From positions 7,589,158-7,653,157 of the forward strand of contig NC_135567.1 in assembly GCF_964340395.1 (NCBI RefSeq): a DNA stretch of 64,000 nt. Direction: 5' to 3'. The notes under the pieces were generated by a model. It worked only from the letters and a program-made list of their open reading frames with translations. It made no database searches and was not told the origin of the DNA. The DNA is from Glandiceps talaboti. Lineage: Eukaryota; Hemichordata; Enteropneusta; Spengelidae. The position numbers were made by a program, and so were the translations under genes. Of this stretch, positions 50,962 to 63,000 are shown one piece after another. Each line of letters starts with the position of its first letter. Within the stretch, counting starts at the first letter, position 1.

Positions 50962-53900
50962 CTACCCCCCCATTATATATATATATAACTAATAACTCTG
51001 GTAAAATGACAGGGGAACTCAGGTAGATTTTACCTACTTACCGCCCTTAGCAAAAAACACTGAAACAACACTCCTGGCCACAGCTCTGTCTCCTTCCTTT
51101 GACCTATGCCAGAGCCTCTACATGTAGGTTATGAAGTATGTAAGTGTTACCATTTTCTCACACATTTACCATATATTGCGCATTTTGCAATGTGTCCCAG
51201 GTCTGGCTGTGTAAAGCCATATATCAACATGCAATGGCCAATTTTATTCAAAACCTTGATGATTTCAACATTAGACTGTCGACAGTCGTTTTTGCTACGT
51301 TTAAAGTCGTTGCCTCGCTCCGATCCGGAGCAATACGATAACCACGTACAACAAACCAATGAACAAACAAACACTACCCTCCCACCCCCCCAATGGTCAC
51401 CGCTGGAAATCACCTTTCGTTGGTTTACTGTTGTTTACTCATGTATGTATCTACTCATTTGTCGGTTTAATTGTTTTTGTTTGTTTATTTGTGTTTGTTT
51501 GTTTGTTTGTTTGTTTGTTTGTTTGTGTACTTGTTTGCTTGTATTTGTAAACAAAACTAACTGAGCCTGAGCTCACTGTGGTTCAATAGGTGAGAAAAGA
51601 ATTGTAGATTCATGAAAACCTGTTACTTGTCCAGTGAGTTCACATAGTTGATAGTTTTTGTGGTCTACATATGCACCTTTGCAATCAATTGATTTTTTCA
51701 TTGCTTATTGCCATTGTCAACAAATATTACTTTGCACGTTTCTGCAGGTACAAAACTGTTCTGTCCATAATAAACTGGATTAATATGGCATAACATGATT
51801 TTTTGGGATCAGTTATTATAAGTAGAATTGTTAACATAATCACATAATATTTTGACATGTCAATATGAAGAATTATTGTTCTAACATTTATATAAATATC
51901 AAAATTAAAATGAACAATTTTTTGTTTCAACATTTATATAAGTATTTCCTCTTGTGCATGTCCCATGTCAATATATTTCTTTTACTTCCACTTGCACATC
52001 TACTATATTTCCTCCAGTAGTAGAATTTCTTTATTTCATAGAACTATTTTCAGATAAAATCATGACAAAATTTGCAGATGATAAAATTACCTAGAACCTA
52101 AAAAATCATGCAGTTTTGAAAAATGACGAACATGTATGTTTTCCTGATTGACTAAGCAAGATGTATCAAGGACAGCTGGTCCAAATTGTTTTGAAATAAA
52201 AAGGTAGTCATTGTAGAAAGACGTCACAATGTTTACAGTTTTCAAGACTTGTTGGTATCATACCATACAATGTAACCAAAATCATATCAGACGCGTGCTC
52301 GTTGATAATCTTTCTACTAAATTTCATGTAAATGCATTGTTAATTCTTTGAGATATACTGCAAAGTAAACAAGCTAAGGTGAAATGATAATCTGTCTAGA
52401 ACCAGCATATATATTAAACTACTGTATTGTTCCATGGACAAGGCTTTTTTCCTTGCCTTTCATTGTGCTGTACTGTGCCGTCACGGTACTCAGATTAGAT
52501 GATGTTATTGTGAGTGTAATAAAGATCGATTGTTTCAATAGATTTCAACCGAGTGGTGTTGATGAAGAGGTTATTTAGAGCTCAGCACCTCTATGTACAC
52601 CCAGCAAGATTGTTGTTCAAGCTACTAGCATGTCTCGTCTAGTCGATAGTCTCGCTTCACTTCTCATGTCATTTTTGCCTTTTTTCACGTTTTTGGTTTA
52701 CGTGAAGGTTGAGTACTCCCAATACGAAATATATATTATATAACATAATTTAGGTTAGCATTTGCCTTCTTTGTGACACTGGGTAAAAAGTGCCCCCCCC
52801 CCCCCCTGTCGGAAACGTCTAGATTTTTTTTAGAGCGGTTGTATACCTTCTGTTCCCATGTTCATATGAATTTGCCTCTCCAGAGGGCGCCATGATAACT
52901 GCGTCATAGAAGTACGTTCATCACGTCCCCCTCCAAATCCACTTTGATGCACAATCGTATTATATTGGTTACTCAGTACTTTCGTTTAGAATGGCTGACA
53001 CGCGCGGTGCATCTAGGCTTTATAAAAAGTACTATTATCAGTGACTATAAAGAACCAATTATTACAAACACTGGGTTTGAGAAATCCCTAATTATTCTTT
53101 AATCTGAAATGAAGAAACTAAATTTTCACTGTTGTGAATAGTTATAAAAAAATTAACAAATAATTCACACATTAAAATTACATTTTATTATGATTTAAAA
53201 AAAGACCTTAATCCATTTCCAGTGAAAAGCTGTTAATCCACTCTGTATTTGTCAGGACAATTGTCTGTATTCACCAGGAATACAGGTGAGACTATGCTTT
53301 ATACAGGAAGCATGATTTACCATTAATATATGGTAAATATAGGCTAATACAACATAAATAAACACTAGTTTTGTACTGGTAAATACTTTGCCTGTATTTT
53401 TCAGAATTATAGTCAAATATTTACAATACAGGCACTGATAACATACTCTTTCCTGTATTTACCCATTCATTTATAATGCTGCCCAGGTATATAGGTGATG
53501 GTAAGGTTAATGGTTGGATTACATTATTACTTCTGAAAATGGTCTTTTAGCACCAGGCATTTAAAATAATGATTCATTTTCTAAATTTTGTGCATGGCAT
53601 TATGAAAGCATACATGTAGTAGGTGGCATTCCTGTGTTGTATCTTTTGATTTTCTCCATTATTCATTGATGATTTTCATCCATGTGTTCCTCTACATCAA
53701 ACAGTAAGACACAATCATACATTAACTCATATTCAGACACTAGTGTTGCTCATTTTCTTTCAAGAGATACACTTTCCCCACCATACGTTCATTCATTTAC
53801 ACAACACAACAACTGTTAGCTTTTAAAGATAACTTATTATAAGGTCAGACAAGCACTCAAATATCATGTAAAATTGCATGTAAAACAAGCTTTCACTCAA

Positions 53901-54717
53901 ACAAGCTTTCAGTCGAAGACATCATCCCCCAATTGTTGTGTTATATGGCAATGTTATTGTGCACTTTTTTATGGTTTCTCTAGATACAAAACAGCATCAT
54001 TCATTGACCAACTGCTATTTGACCTTGAATATGGAGATCAAAGTCAAAGATCAAGATTTTAAAACGGAAGCTTACCTTTGGGTATAGACATTTAAAAGGT
54101 GTATTTTGTGTGTATTCAACTTCTTGAGTTAATGTAGAAACAAACAATTTGGTTATTTTACTTTGAAAAATGTTTTTCAAAGTGAAATGTCAATGTCTCA
54201 TTAGAAAGTTCATCATTGATAATATGAGGGTAGGCACTTGAATGGAGTCAGTGTGATTTATACATCAAAAGTTATGATGCATATTGTCAAATTTATCAAC
54301 AAATATGGCTGCCATTTGGCCATATTTGATTCAGTCACAAAACAAATTGACGTGCATATGTCTCACATAGTATGTTACCTTTGTGCCAGGTGTGGTTTAA
54401 ATTGGTTGGTGCATGCCAGAGATATGAGGGTGAATACACACATGCACTCACAGACAGATGGACTGAACCCAATGTAAAGTTTTCCCCTCTGGGTGACTAT
54501 AATAACAAGTAAAATTGCATGTATATGCGATAAGATGCACCTTTAAGTATCATTCTTCAAATTGGGCAGTGATGACCAAAATACTCACTTCTACAACTTG
54601 AATCATTACAAAATATGTTGTAAGATATTTCTACTAGGGCAAGGCCATGGACTACAAAGAATGTTTCATTAAAGTCTTGCGAAACCCTGACAACTTTCTG
54701 GTGGGAATTGGATGACT
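49541..54717. other. No gene seen
   Basis: Repeats only: a (TA)n region at about 50891-50960, (GTTT)n at about 51477-51525 and a C homopolymer of about 13 at 52794-52806. A stretch at 49730-50330 has more GC and CpG but no recognisable exon. Confidence 0.5.
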
Positions 54718-55133
54718 GACCTTTAAACCAATTTATTATTACCAAACAAAATAATCAAGTTTGAACCAACCTTGGAAAATGCTTCCACTTATTAACAAAC
54801 TTGATCGAACAACCCACAGTTGGTTATATGGTAAACGCAATGTCATACACTTATTTAATATTGATAGTGTTAGGAATCCCCTTCCCTTTATTACTAACGG
54901 CACTTTTCAGGGCCACCACATCCTCCAAAAAGAGAACTACCAAACCATTAAACTATAATTTCAACAAATAAAATCTTGAGAATAATCTCCCGATATGGAT
55001 AGAAGAAAATTTTCAAGACAAACACACGAAACACACTTTGAACACTTTGGTAAATTATAAATAAATACAAGAGAAAATACAAACAGTGGTTTTCCTCTAG
55101 TAGCCTCTGTTTGTAGATGTCTACAAACAAACA

Positions 55134-56072
55134 TGTGGTTGTAGTATGGACTCACCAACTTCTCCAAAGATAGCTGACATCTCATCCCACAAACTTGAGT
55201 GTCACATTATTGAAACATACATGGATAAAATATCACTTTGGACACGTTTCAGAGATGTCATATGCATGCTATTCCGTGGCACACAAACCGAACTTAATAT
55301 TTTGAGTGAAAAGATAAATGAAATGCACCCAGCCTCAACATTTTCGTTGGTCAGCTCAGAAACAGAAGTGGTATACCTTGATCTGGTGATTTACAAAGGT
55401 CATAGGTTCAAACAAACCAAAAGGTTGGATATCAAGACTCACATCAAACTAGTCTAGTTCCTATACAATCATCGATCATTACGATTTATACGATGTGTGG
55501 TTACAGAAACCACATTCTGGTCATCCAGACTACACCAAACCGACTGACCCTTTTCAGTACCTCCACAGACACCCAAACACATGTCACCCAAATTCAGTCT
55601 TTAATGGTTGTTATTAAATTGAAACAATGAGTATGAACGTGCAGTAACGAAGACGATTTCCAAAACAAATTGAAATTCTTCATAAACAAATTGACACAAG
55701 AGGATACAACGAATCAGAAGTGATTCGCTCGTTAGGTCCATTATGAGAATAGGGAAACATTTCTAAAATCAGACACCAACTCAAGAGATTCCTCTAGTCT
55801 TCAAAACAACCTATATAGTCCCAACATCAAAGCATCTAAACTAAAAGGCGCATTAACAAAACATTGGGAACTGCTAGAAAATAATGTAACCTTGAACCAA
55901 CTCTACCTGACCAAACCAATCATAGCACAGAATAGAACGAAACAAAAATCTTAAAGACATACTTCTCACAACTAAACTGAAGTCCTCTGCCTCTAAAAGC
56001 AAGGCTGAAAATAGCCTTGCTGATCATAATGTGATTGAAATACTAGCATCTCTGCTTGAGGAACAATATTAA
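55134..56072 (+). pseudogene. Penelope-like reverse transcriptase, degenerate
   Basis: From 55134 the frame reads CGCSMDSPTSPKIAD, LECHIIETYMDKISLWTRFR, then DVICMLFRGTQTEL, NEMHPASTF and TEVVYLDLVIYKGHRF. This is the palm region, but the catalytic pair is DV instead of DD. KTHIK follows, then frames break. Later pieces include FQNKLKFFINKLTQ, IPLVFKTTY, PNIKASKLKGALTKHWELLE, KPIIAQNR, NKNLKDILLTTKLK and a final LASLLEEQY stop at 56070-56072. The order matches the Penelope-like RT through its C-terminal core. No GIY-YIG endonuclease follows. The loss of the catalytic Asp and many frameshifts mean it is dead. This family differs from those at 1405 and 19340. Confidence 0.8.
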
Positions 56073-56117
56073 ATTTTTAGCCAAACAAATGCGAGAATGC
56101 TGTCTTGTTGGACATAA

Positions 56118-56165
56118 CTGCGACTGATGAAGGACCCCAACAGCCAGTCCCAAACGTCTTAAAAT
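56118..56165 (+). other. Hammerhead-ribozyme-like core, degenerate
   Basis: CTGATGA at 56124-56130 is followed by a GGAC...GTCC stem (56132-56135 with 56147-56150) and CAAACGTC where a hammerhead would have GAAAC. The sister sequence at 27949 has CTGATGA and TGAAGCGTC. Combined, the two suggest an ancestral CTGATGA - stem - GAAAC. Hammerhead ribozymes are known in Penelope-like elements. A proper stem III is not evident, so this is tentative. Confidence 0.3.
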
Positions 56166-56688
56166 AACGGTAAACTAGGTATCGACCAGGGGACTTATCG
56201 CCAATGTCCTCCCTGCTAACCTACCCTTATACCAGGGTCAATAACCTTGACAAACAAGTCACTTGGCTAACTGAACTTTAAACCAATTTATCATACCAAT
56301 TTAACAAAATAATCAGCTTTGGAAAATGCTTCCACTTATTAACAAACTTGAATTAACAACCCTGTGGTTATATGGTAAACGCAATGTCATAAACTTATTT
56401 AATATTGATGGTGTTCGGATTCCCCTTCCTTTTCTTACCGCCGAAATTTAGCTGATTTCAACACATCACAACAATTTTTTTTTTTACTTTCTGTCTGTTT
56501 GAACAATTTTTTTTTCTGAGGCTATTATGAGATCAATTTGTTTTCCTCCTCCTGCTGACAACTTTTTTTCTCAAAATCCCCCCCCCTCGAAATCAAATGG
56601 TTCACCCCTTAGGCCCTCTGACTCTCACCGAATCAGCTTGCTTCCTCTATTTCGAACACCAATCTCGCAACCTGATTCGCTCGTCGAA

Positions 56689-56768
56689 ATGGATTTAGAG
56701 AGAGGTCTTGGCGGCGACAGTAGGGAGCCCTCCATGACGTTCTCAGGAGAGGGAACATATGAATATGA
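56689..56768 (+). CDS. Possible first coding exon of a plus-strand gene
   Basis: ATG at 56689 opens MDLERGLGGDSREPSMTFSG then EGTYEY, ending at a strong donor GTGAGT (56769-56774), leaving phase 2. The surrounding 200 bp is richer in C, G and CpG than the window in general, as expected near a 5' end. The frame stays open upstream to 56527, so the start is a choice based on composition and context. No second exon is seen before the window end, and I recognise no family. Confidence 0.35.
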
Positions 56769-56774
56769 GTGAGT

Positions 56775-58189
56775 GCTTCCGCGTCCTTCCTAGCTAGCAA
56801 CGGATATCAATATGTCGTCTACTCCTGCTCGCACTTTGTTTTGAAAGTGCGCCACCAACATCGATGTAAGGTAAAGCAGGAAGCTACGGTTCGGCGCACG
56901 ACCCAATGTTGTTCTACAGTGAGTAAGACTAGGTTTTCATGAGTTTCAAGTGTTTATGTTGATACTTTCGTTGAATCTGAAGATTATTACATCAAAGGAA
57001 GGAGGTGAACACTGAAAATACACAGCATCAGTAGGCTGTATATACAGTCACGATCGTTCGCTCACCTTTCATGCACATATATTGCTTATGCGTACGTAAT
57101 ATACTAATAATACATCATTGTACATTGCACAATTTGTATCCCATATTGTTATTCGATTATAAATATCCATAATCATAGCTTTATTGTTCCATGATGCCGA
57201 TGACTGATGTAATTTACACATAATTTGAAATTACAGGGGAGGCCAGACAGGTAACCTCTTTGTATATTTGAATTCCATGTTGTCATAATTTTAACTAGCC
57301 TCACTGAACAAGAGTAGTGTGTACTTGCACTGGACAATAATGTAAAGAAAAAATGGAAAAACAAGTACTACAAAGAATAGTTTTTTTTTTAATATTCTCA
57401 GTTTAAAATGAATTAGTACGTTTGATTAAATATCTCCCCTTTGTTGTAAATATTTCATTGGGTTATAAAAATTGTTCAATATCAGTTCTGTACAATTAAT
57501 TTCAATAGTATATTAGAGCTATAACAGTAATAGCAGTATATATTTTGTTATTTATAATGTAATGTGAGGTAAAATATGAAATAAATTACTCACACTATTA
57601 AACTTTGCTTTTACAATTCATTTGACAGTTGTTTGTTATTGCATGTACAGGAAATTATTTGTAAGCAAAGAGAATAAATACAAGTTACCAGTGACGAAAT
57701 CTAAGTCACAATTTGAAACTTCATATATTGTTACAATTCACCCCACATTGATCTAGGATTGCAAGTTAGGTGTTATTAAATACCAGTTGTCTGGCCTAGA
57801 ACCAAAGAATAATCCTTTGTAATCCTCCTGATTCAACTGATAAGATAAACACTGATGTATGACCTGGGGATTGAAACCCTTGCCTTTGATTACTAGTTTT
57901 TAAAATCATTTCCTGTACATACTGTGTAACAGATGTTGATGATCAGATCACATTATATTTAGTGTTTTAGTTCTCTACTATTTATTGAGTAACAGACACA
58001 GACATAGTTTCCTCTTCTTTTCTTTTTTAACTACAACAAAACACATTCATATGACCGTTTTGAAAGTTCTTAGCTTTCTAGTATACTATTAAATCTATCA
58101 AATCTATCAATGGTGTTGTAGCCCAACTGTACCATACAGTTTTAAAAATGTGTAATACACGGTGAGCCATTCGAGGTATAGGTGGTCAT
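56775..58189. other. No gene seen
   Basis: AT-rich DNA; if the exon at 56689 is real this is its first intron. No repeats of note. Confidence 0.5.
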
Positions 58190-59620
58190 TTGTTGTCTAT
58201 TAATCCCTGTTGTTATCTTTACAATATATGTGATCATTTGGCTGTTGCTATGTGTGGTCTCGTTGCTAGGAACATTTGCATATATTTTAGAATGCTTATT
58301 CATTTGTCTATAATTCTTGTTATCTTTACAATATACGTGATTATTTGACTGTTGCTATGGGCATGGTCTTGTTTGTAGGCAAATCTATATACATTTTTGA
58401 ATGATTATTCAATTGTCTATTAATCCCTATTGTTATCTTTGCATAATGTTATCAATTTGCTGTTGCTATGGGTGTGGTCTTGTTGCTAGGCACATTTGCA
58501 TACATTTCTGAATGTTTATTCAATTGTCTATTAATCCCAGAGGTTATCTTGGTGAAATACATCACCGTTTGGCTGATGCTATAGTTGTGGTCATGGTTGC
58601 TAAGGACATTTTTAGCACAACTCAACTGAGGTTTAGTAGTGATATAGGGATCGCCCAGCATGTCTTTCTGTCTATCTGTGTGTGTGGATGTGTGTGTGTG
58701 TAAATAAATTAAAGTAAAAATACCAGTAATGGCATTGTAGCACAACTGTACAACAGTTTGTAAAAATGTGTATTCATATGCTAGTCCATGCTAACAATAG
58801 GTGTTCATTTCTTAAATGGCTATCCAGTTGCCTAACGAACTATGTTGCTATCTTTGTGATATACATGATTATTTGGCTGTTGCTATGGGCGTGGTCTTGT
58901 TGCTAGGCACATTTGCATACATTTTTTTGAATGTTTATTAATTTGTTTTTCAATTCTAGTTGTTATCTTTACAACATACTTGATTACTTGGCTTTTGCTA
59001 TGGGCGTGGTCTTCTTGCTAGGTACATTTACAGAGTTACATTTTTTGAATGTTTATTCAATTGTCTATTAATCTCCGTTGTTATCTTCGCAATACATGTG
59101 TATCCATTTGGCTGTTGCTATGGATGTGGTCTTGTTGCTAGGCATATTTGCATACTTTTTGGAATATTTATTCAATTGTCTATTCATCTCTTGTTATCTT
59201 CGCAATACATATGTGATCATTTGTCTTGCTTTGGGCGTGGTCTTGTTGCTAGGCACATTTGTGTATATTTTTTGAATGTTTATTCATTTGTCTTTCAATT
59301 CCAGTTATCTTTGCAATACACATGATTATTTTCCTGTTGCTATGGGCGTGGTCTTGTTGCTAGGCAACTTTACATTCATTTGCTGATTGTTTATTCAATT
59401 GTCTATTAATCCCTGTTGATATCTTTGTGAAATACACTACTATTTGGCTGTTGTTATGGGCGTGGTCATGGTTGCTACGGATATTTGCATAATTTTTCGA
59501 ATGTTTACTCACATACCTACCAGATGGTGTTGTTATTTGATCAAAATATAGTGCCATTTGGTTGTTGCTAAGGACGTGGTCATGGTTGCTAGTGCCAATT
59601 GTGTCAAAATATTTTGAGGA
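58190..59620. repeat. Tandem ~130-150 bp repeats
   Basis: About ten diverged units contain GTTGCTATGGGCGTGGTC then TTGTTGCTAGGCACATTTGC, an ATTTTTTGAATGTTTATTC block and ATTGTCTATTAATCCC. One more unit stands alone at about 46870-47000, just before the YqaJ fossil. Units are 70-90% alike by eye. The array leads into sequence that ends at the border motif of the element starting at 60020. Confidence 0.9.
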
Positions 59621-60019
59621 AAACATGCAGAATAACACTTCTACAAATATCTCACCAAGTTTCAGTCTCATTGACCAAGTACTTTTTGAGATATACATTT
59701 TTGACCAAAATTCACATTTTTACACCTAATTTGCATATTGCTAATGAGATCATTACATGGTTAATATTTCTTCATCTATACACCAACAGATGCATCCGTG
59801 TTAAATTTCAACACAATCTGCTGAGTAGTTTTGGAATTATAGGTTTTTGACCAAAAAGACACATTTTTAGCCCTAATTTGAATATTTCTTAGGAATCATC
59901 ATGTCATAAACAAATCTTAATTTACTCATCCCTAAGAATGTTCCCATCAAATTTCATGCTAATCTGCTCAGTAGTTTTGGAGTTTAGGTTTTAGACACTA
60001 TGCCATGCCTATAGCTAAC

Positions 60020-63000
60020 AAGCGACCTATCGGTCAGAATAGCTCCGCTGTTCTTTTTAGTTTTTATTTTGGTAGTGATGTAATAAAGTGGTTACTTGTT
60101 TCATATGATGTCTCACTATAAAACACATTTTACACAGAAAGTTGGTAAAATATTGTACTTTTATACCATAGTCACCATTTTAGAAAAAAAATTACTGTTA
60201 TGAAAATTAAACAAAATCGCAGAAAATTAATGACTGGGAAATGTGCACACACACACAGAGGATTTTTAAGGTTGGCTATAAATAATTCCAGTGTCTTACA
60301 GCTTTAACCCTGGAAAATTTTAATAAATAAGGAATGAAATAAACTAGGAATCTAAAACAATATTGAGGCAATTCGAATTTCAATTTTCTAACAAATTTAC
60401 CCAAAACACTGTCCATAAGCTTATTTGTCAACAACATTCAACTTGTAGTAGACATAACATCGTCTAATATTTAAATTTACGGAGTGTCTTGTGACCTGCG
60501 GCTGTCAGCAGACTCGGACATTTTTTTTTCATCATTCCATTGCAATAATAAACCAACTTTTCTTTCTCTACAGATTTATAACTCTAATCTCAATCTTTGC
60601 ACATCGATTTTTTTCAATCACAGTTTTTGATTTGTTTTCTCAGAAAAGCTAAAGTTGTTTCAATCAAACTAAATATCCAAAGACGACTGCAGTTTCAAAA
60701 CTCTAAAAAATTGCGTATATCCACACATACGCATCACGTTTAGACGAAATCTTGTGATACGTGAGGCATCGCGATAGTTTGTGACGTCACCACCCGCCAT
60801 TTTGGAAATTACGTGTTTTCATCGTCGTGCTATGTACGATGTCAAACTACTAAGTAAAAGTGTTTTCAGAGTAAAATTGAACACACAACGTCAACACTTT
60901 ATAAAAAGGTATATGAGGCTGTTATATTTTTTTGACGACGCTGAAGAATGCTAGTCGAAAGTTTGCAGCATCGTGTTTGCCCTGTAATTCACACGTACTG
61001 TAAATGTGGATATCAATGTGTATAGCGTCAGCTGTTGTCAGTTCACACTTCGACTTTATAAATAGTCGAGTATTTGTCATTATTGTAATTATTGGTCGTC
61101 TACATTGTTCTTTTACAAAGATATTTTAATACTTCATTATCTTTTAAATCAATGCGACCATGTGGGCAGAAAATGAAAGTACAATTATTAAAGTGAGTGT
61201 GGGGTCGATGGTAACCAAATTGTGACACTTGAAGGTGGTGGTCGGCAACCTTTGAGTAGTGGTCGCCAAGACTGAGTCCCGGATGCTAGCGACCGGTGCC
61301 GATCGGCGTCGGCAGATCCCTGCATGTTATCTGAAAACATCAAATTTTTTTGGTGGGTCTGAAGTGTGATTTTAGTGAGTACCAAGAACTCCCACGTTGC
61401 TTGCTGCTGGTTGTGGAAAATCGCCCGGTCAGACGAATCCAGCTTCAACTTCCGGGTCAAATCAGTCGTTTTCTACAAAAAATTCTTGAACGGTCCGTAC
61501 CGTTACACAACGATCCTACTAAATTTACTTGCCATGGTTATTTAAAACACATAAAAATCCACCTTTTTTTAAATTTGTAAACTTTCCGGTCCGTATTGAG
61601 GACTATGACTCGAGCGAAAACCGGGTCGAAATTTCAAGGCCTCAAGAATGCGTCCCGAATAAATTCGGAAAATCGATATTCCTAAATGTAATGCCAAAAT
61701 TCATGTTGTTGGCACGAAAGAAGAGATGTCAGTTGAGGTTTAGGCGTTTTCAGTATCTAAAATGGGGAACTCTAGTGAAAGTTACGACGAGTTGGAAATA
61801 CCAAAATATATAAGGCCTGTGAGCAGCCATTCAAAGTGTAACAGTTACTATATGGAGGATATATTGTATGCAAATGAGGATGTTGCGGACTGGCTGATTA
61901 TGTAGAAGGGGTGGAGAATTTGGATTTGAAGTTTACAACCCTGTTTCGAACAAACACTTGTCATTTGGGCGCCCACTGCGTAGAATTATGACTATAGCAC
62001 ATATTACATTGCTTGTTTGACGTCAATAGTGTCTTTTGAAAAGTGGCAGTTTACTTAAAGTCTCGTCGACTGATTTCTAATATGGCTTCGGTCACAATGC
62101 TCATTAACATATAAATTTTTTTGTTAAATTGCAAGAAAAAAATCATTAAAAAAATGAAGTTGTGCTGACTTGAAATTAACAAATCTGAGTAAGCTACCTC
62201 CTGCGCATCAACACACCAGATATCAAAGCAATCTGACAGGTAGTATTTGAGGAGATGATGAAAATGTCCTTTTTTGAAAAAAAAATCATAAAAAATTTAA
62301 AATGGCACAGATCAACTTGGCATGAACAAATCTGAATAGCCCCCCCCCCCCCTCCCAAGGGAACATGCACACCAAATATCGAAGAATTCTGACTGTCACT
62401 TTCGGAGAAGATGATGAAAATATAAAAGTTTGACGGACACCAATGATTCCACCTATACTGTCGTTTGACAGAGAGAGAATTAAGAGAAAAACTTGTCCTC
62501 ATAAGGAGTGTAAAAGATAACATTTCAAGTATACGACAAGGGAAATGATCTTCACTGTCGATTACCGTACAACATGAAAGTGTCAACACGCAAGTCAATA
62601 TACAAAATCGTGCAAATAATAAACTAACAACTATGCCAATATGTATTATAGGATATATGAGCATTCATGTTATGTCCCATTATTTTTTCAAAGTTATCTT
62701 TGCTGACAAATGTTATGTTGATTACTGTACTTTTAAACATGCAACTGGCAGCGCCTGGAACCATTTTTGCATACGACTGACTGTATGTTTGGAGGTGGAG
62801 AACTTGTGATGACTCACTGGCAAGTAATCACCAAAATATAAACATTCCCTATATCTGTGTTTTTCACATGCAAATGCCGCATATTTTAATAATAATGAAT
62901 GACACACAATCTAAGCAGCTGTTTCCAGGGGAATTTGTCTCATTTGGAGAGTTTTTTTTCATTCTATGAAACAAACAGACTGATTTTCAACTAATTTGTG

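Larger units (their letters stand above)
54726..56450. repeat. ~175-bp direct repeats flanking a Penelope-like fossil
   Basis: AATGCTTCCACTTATTAACA and TATGGTAAACGCAATGTCAT occur in order at 54726-54905 and again at 56275-56450, in the same orientation, at about 85-90% similarity by eye. They bracket the reverse transcriptase fossil. Penelope-like elements often carry such direct terminal repeats (pLTRs). Confidence 0.8.

Noticed and set aside
51106-51564. 152-codon plus-strand frame
   Set aside because: Its second half is a (GTTT)n translation (Phe-Val-Cys-Leu runs), and the first half shows no domain.
61350-61813. Plus-strand frames of 76 and 94 codons in the private middle of the 60020 repeat
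   Set aside because: No recognisable motif and no counterpart in the other copy; could be chance.
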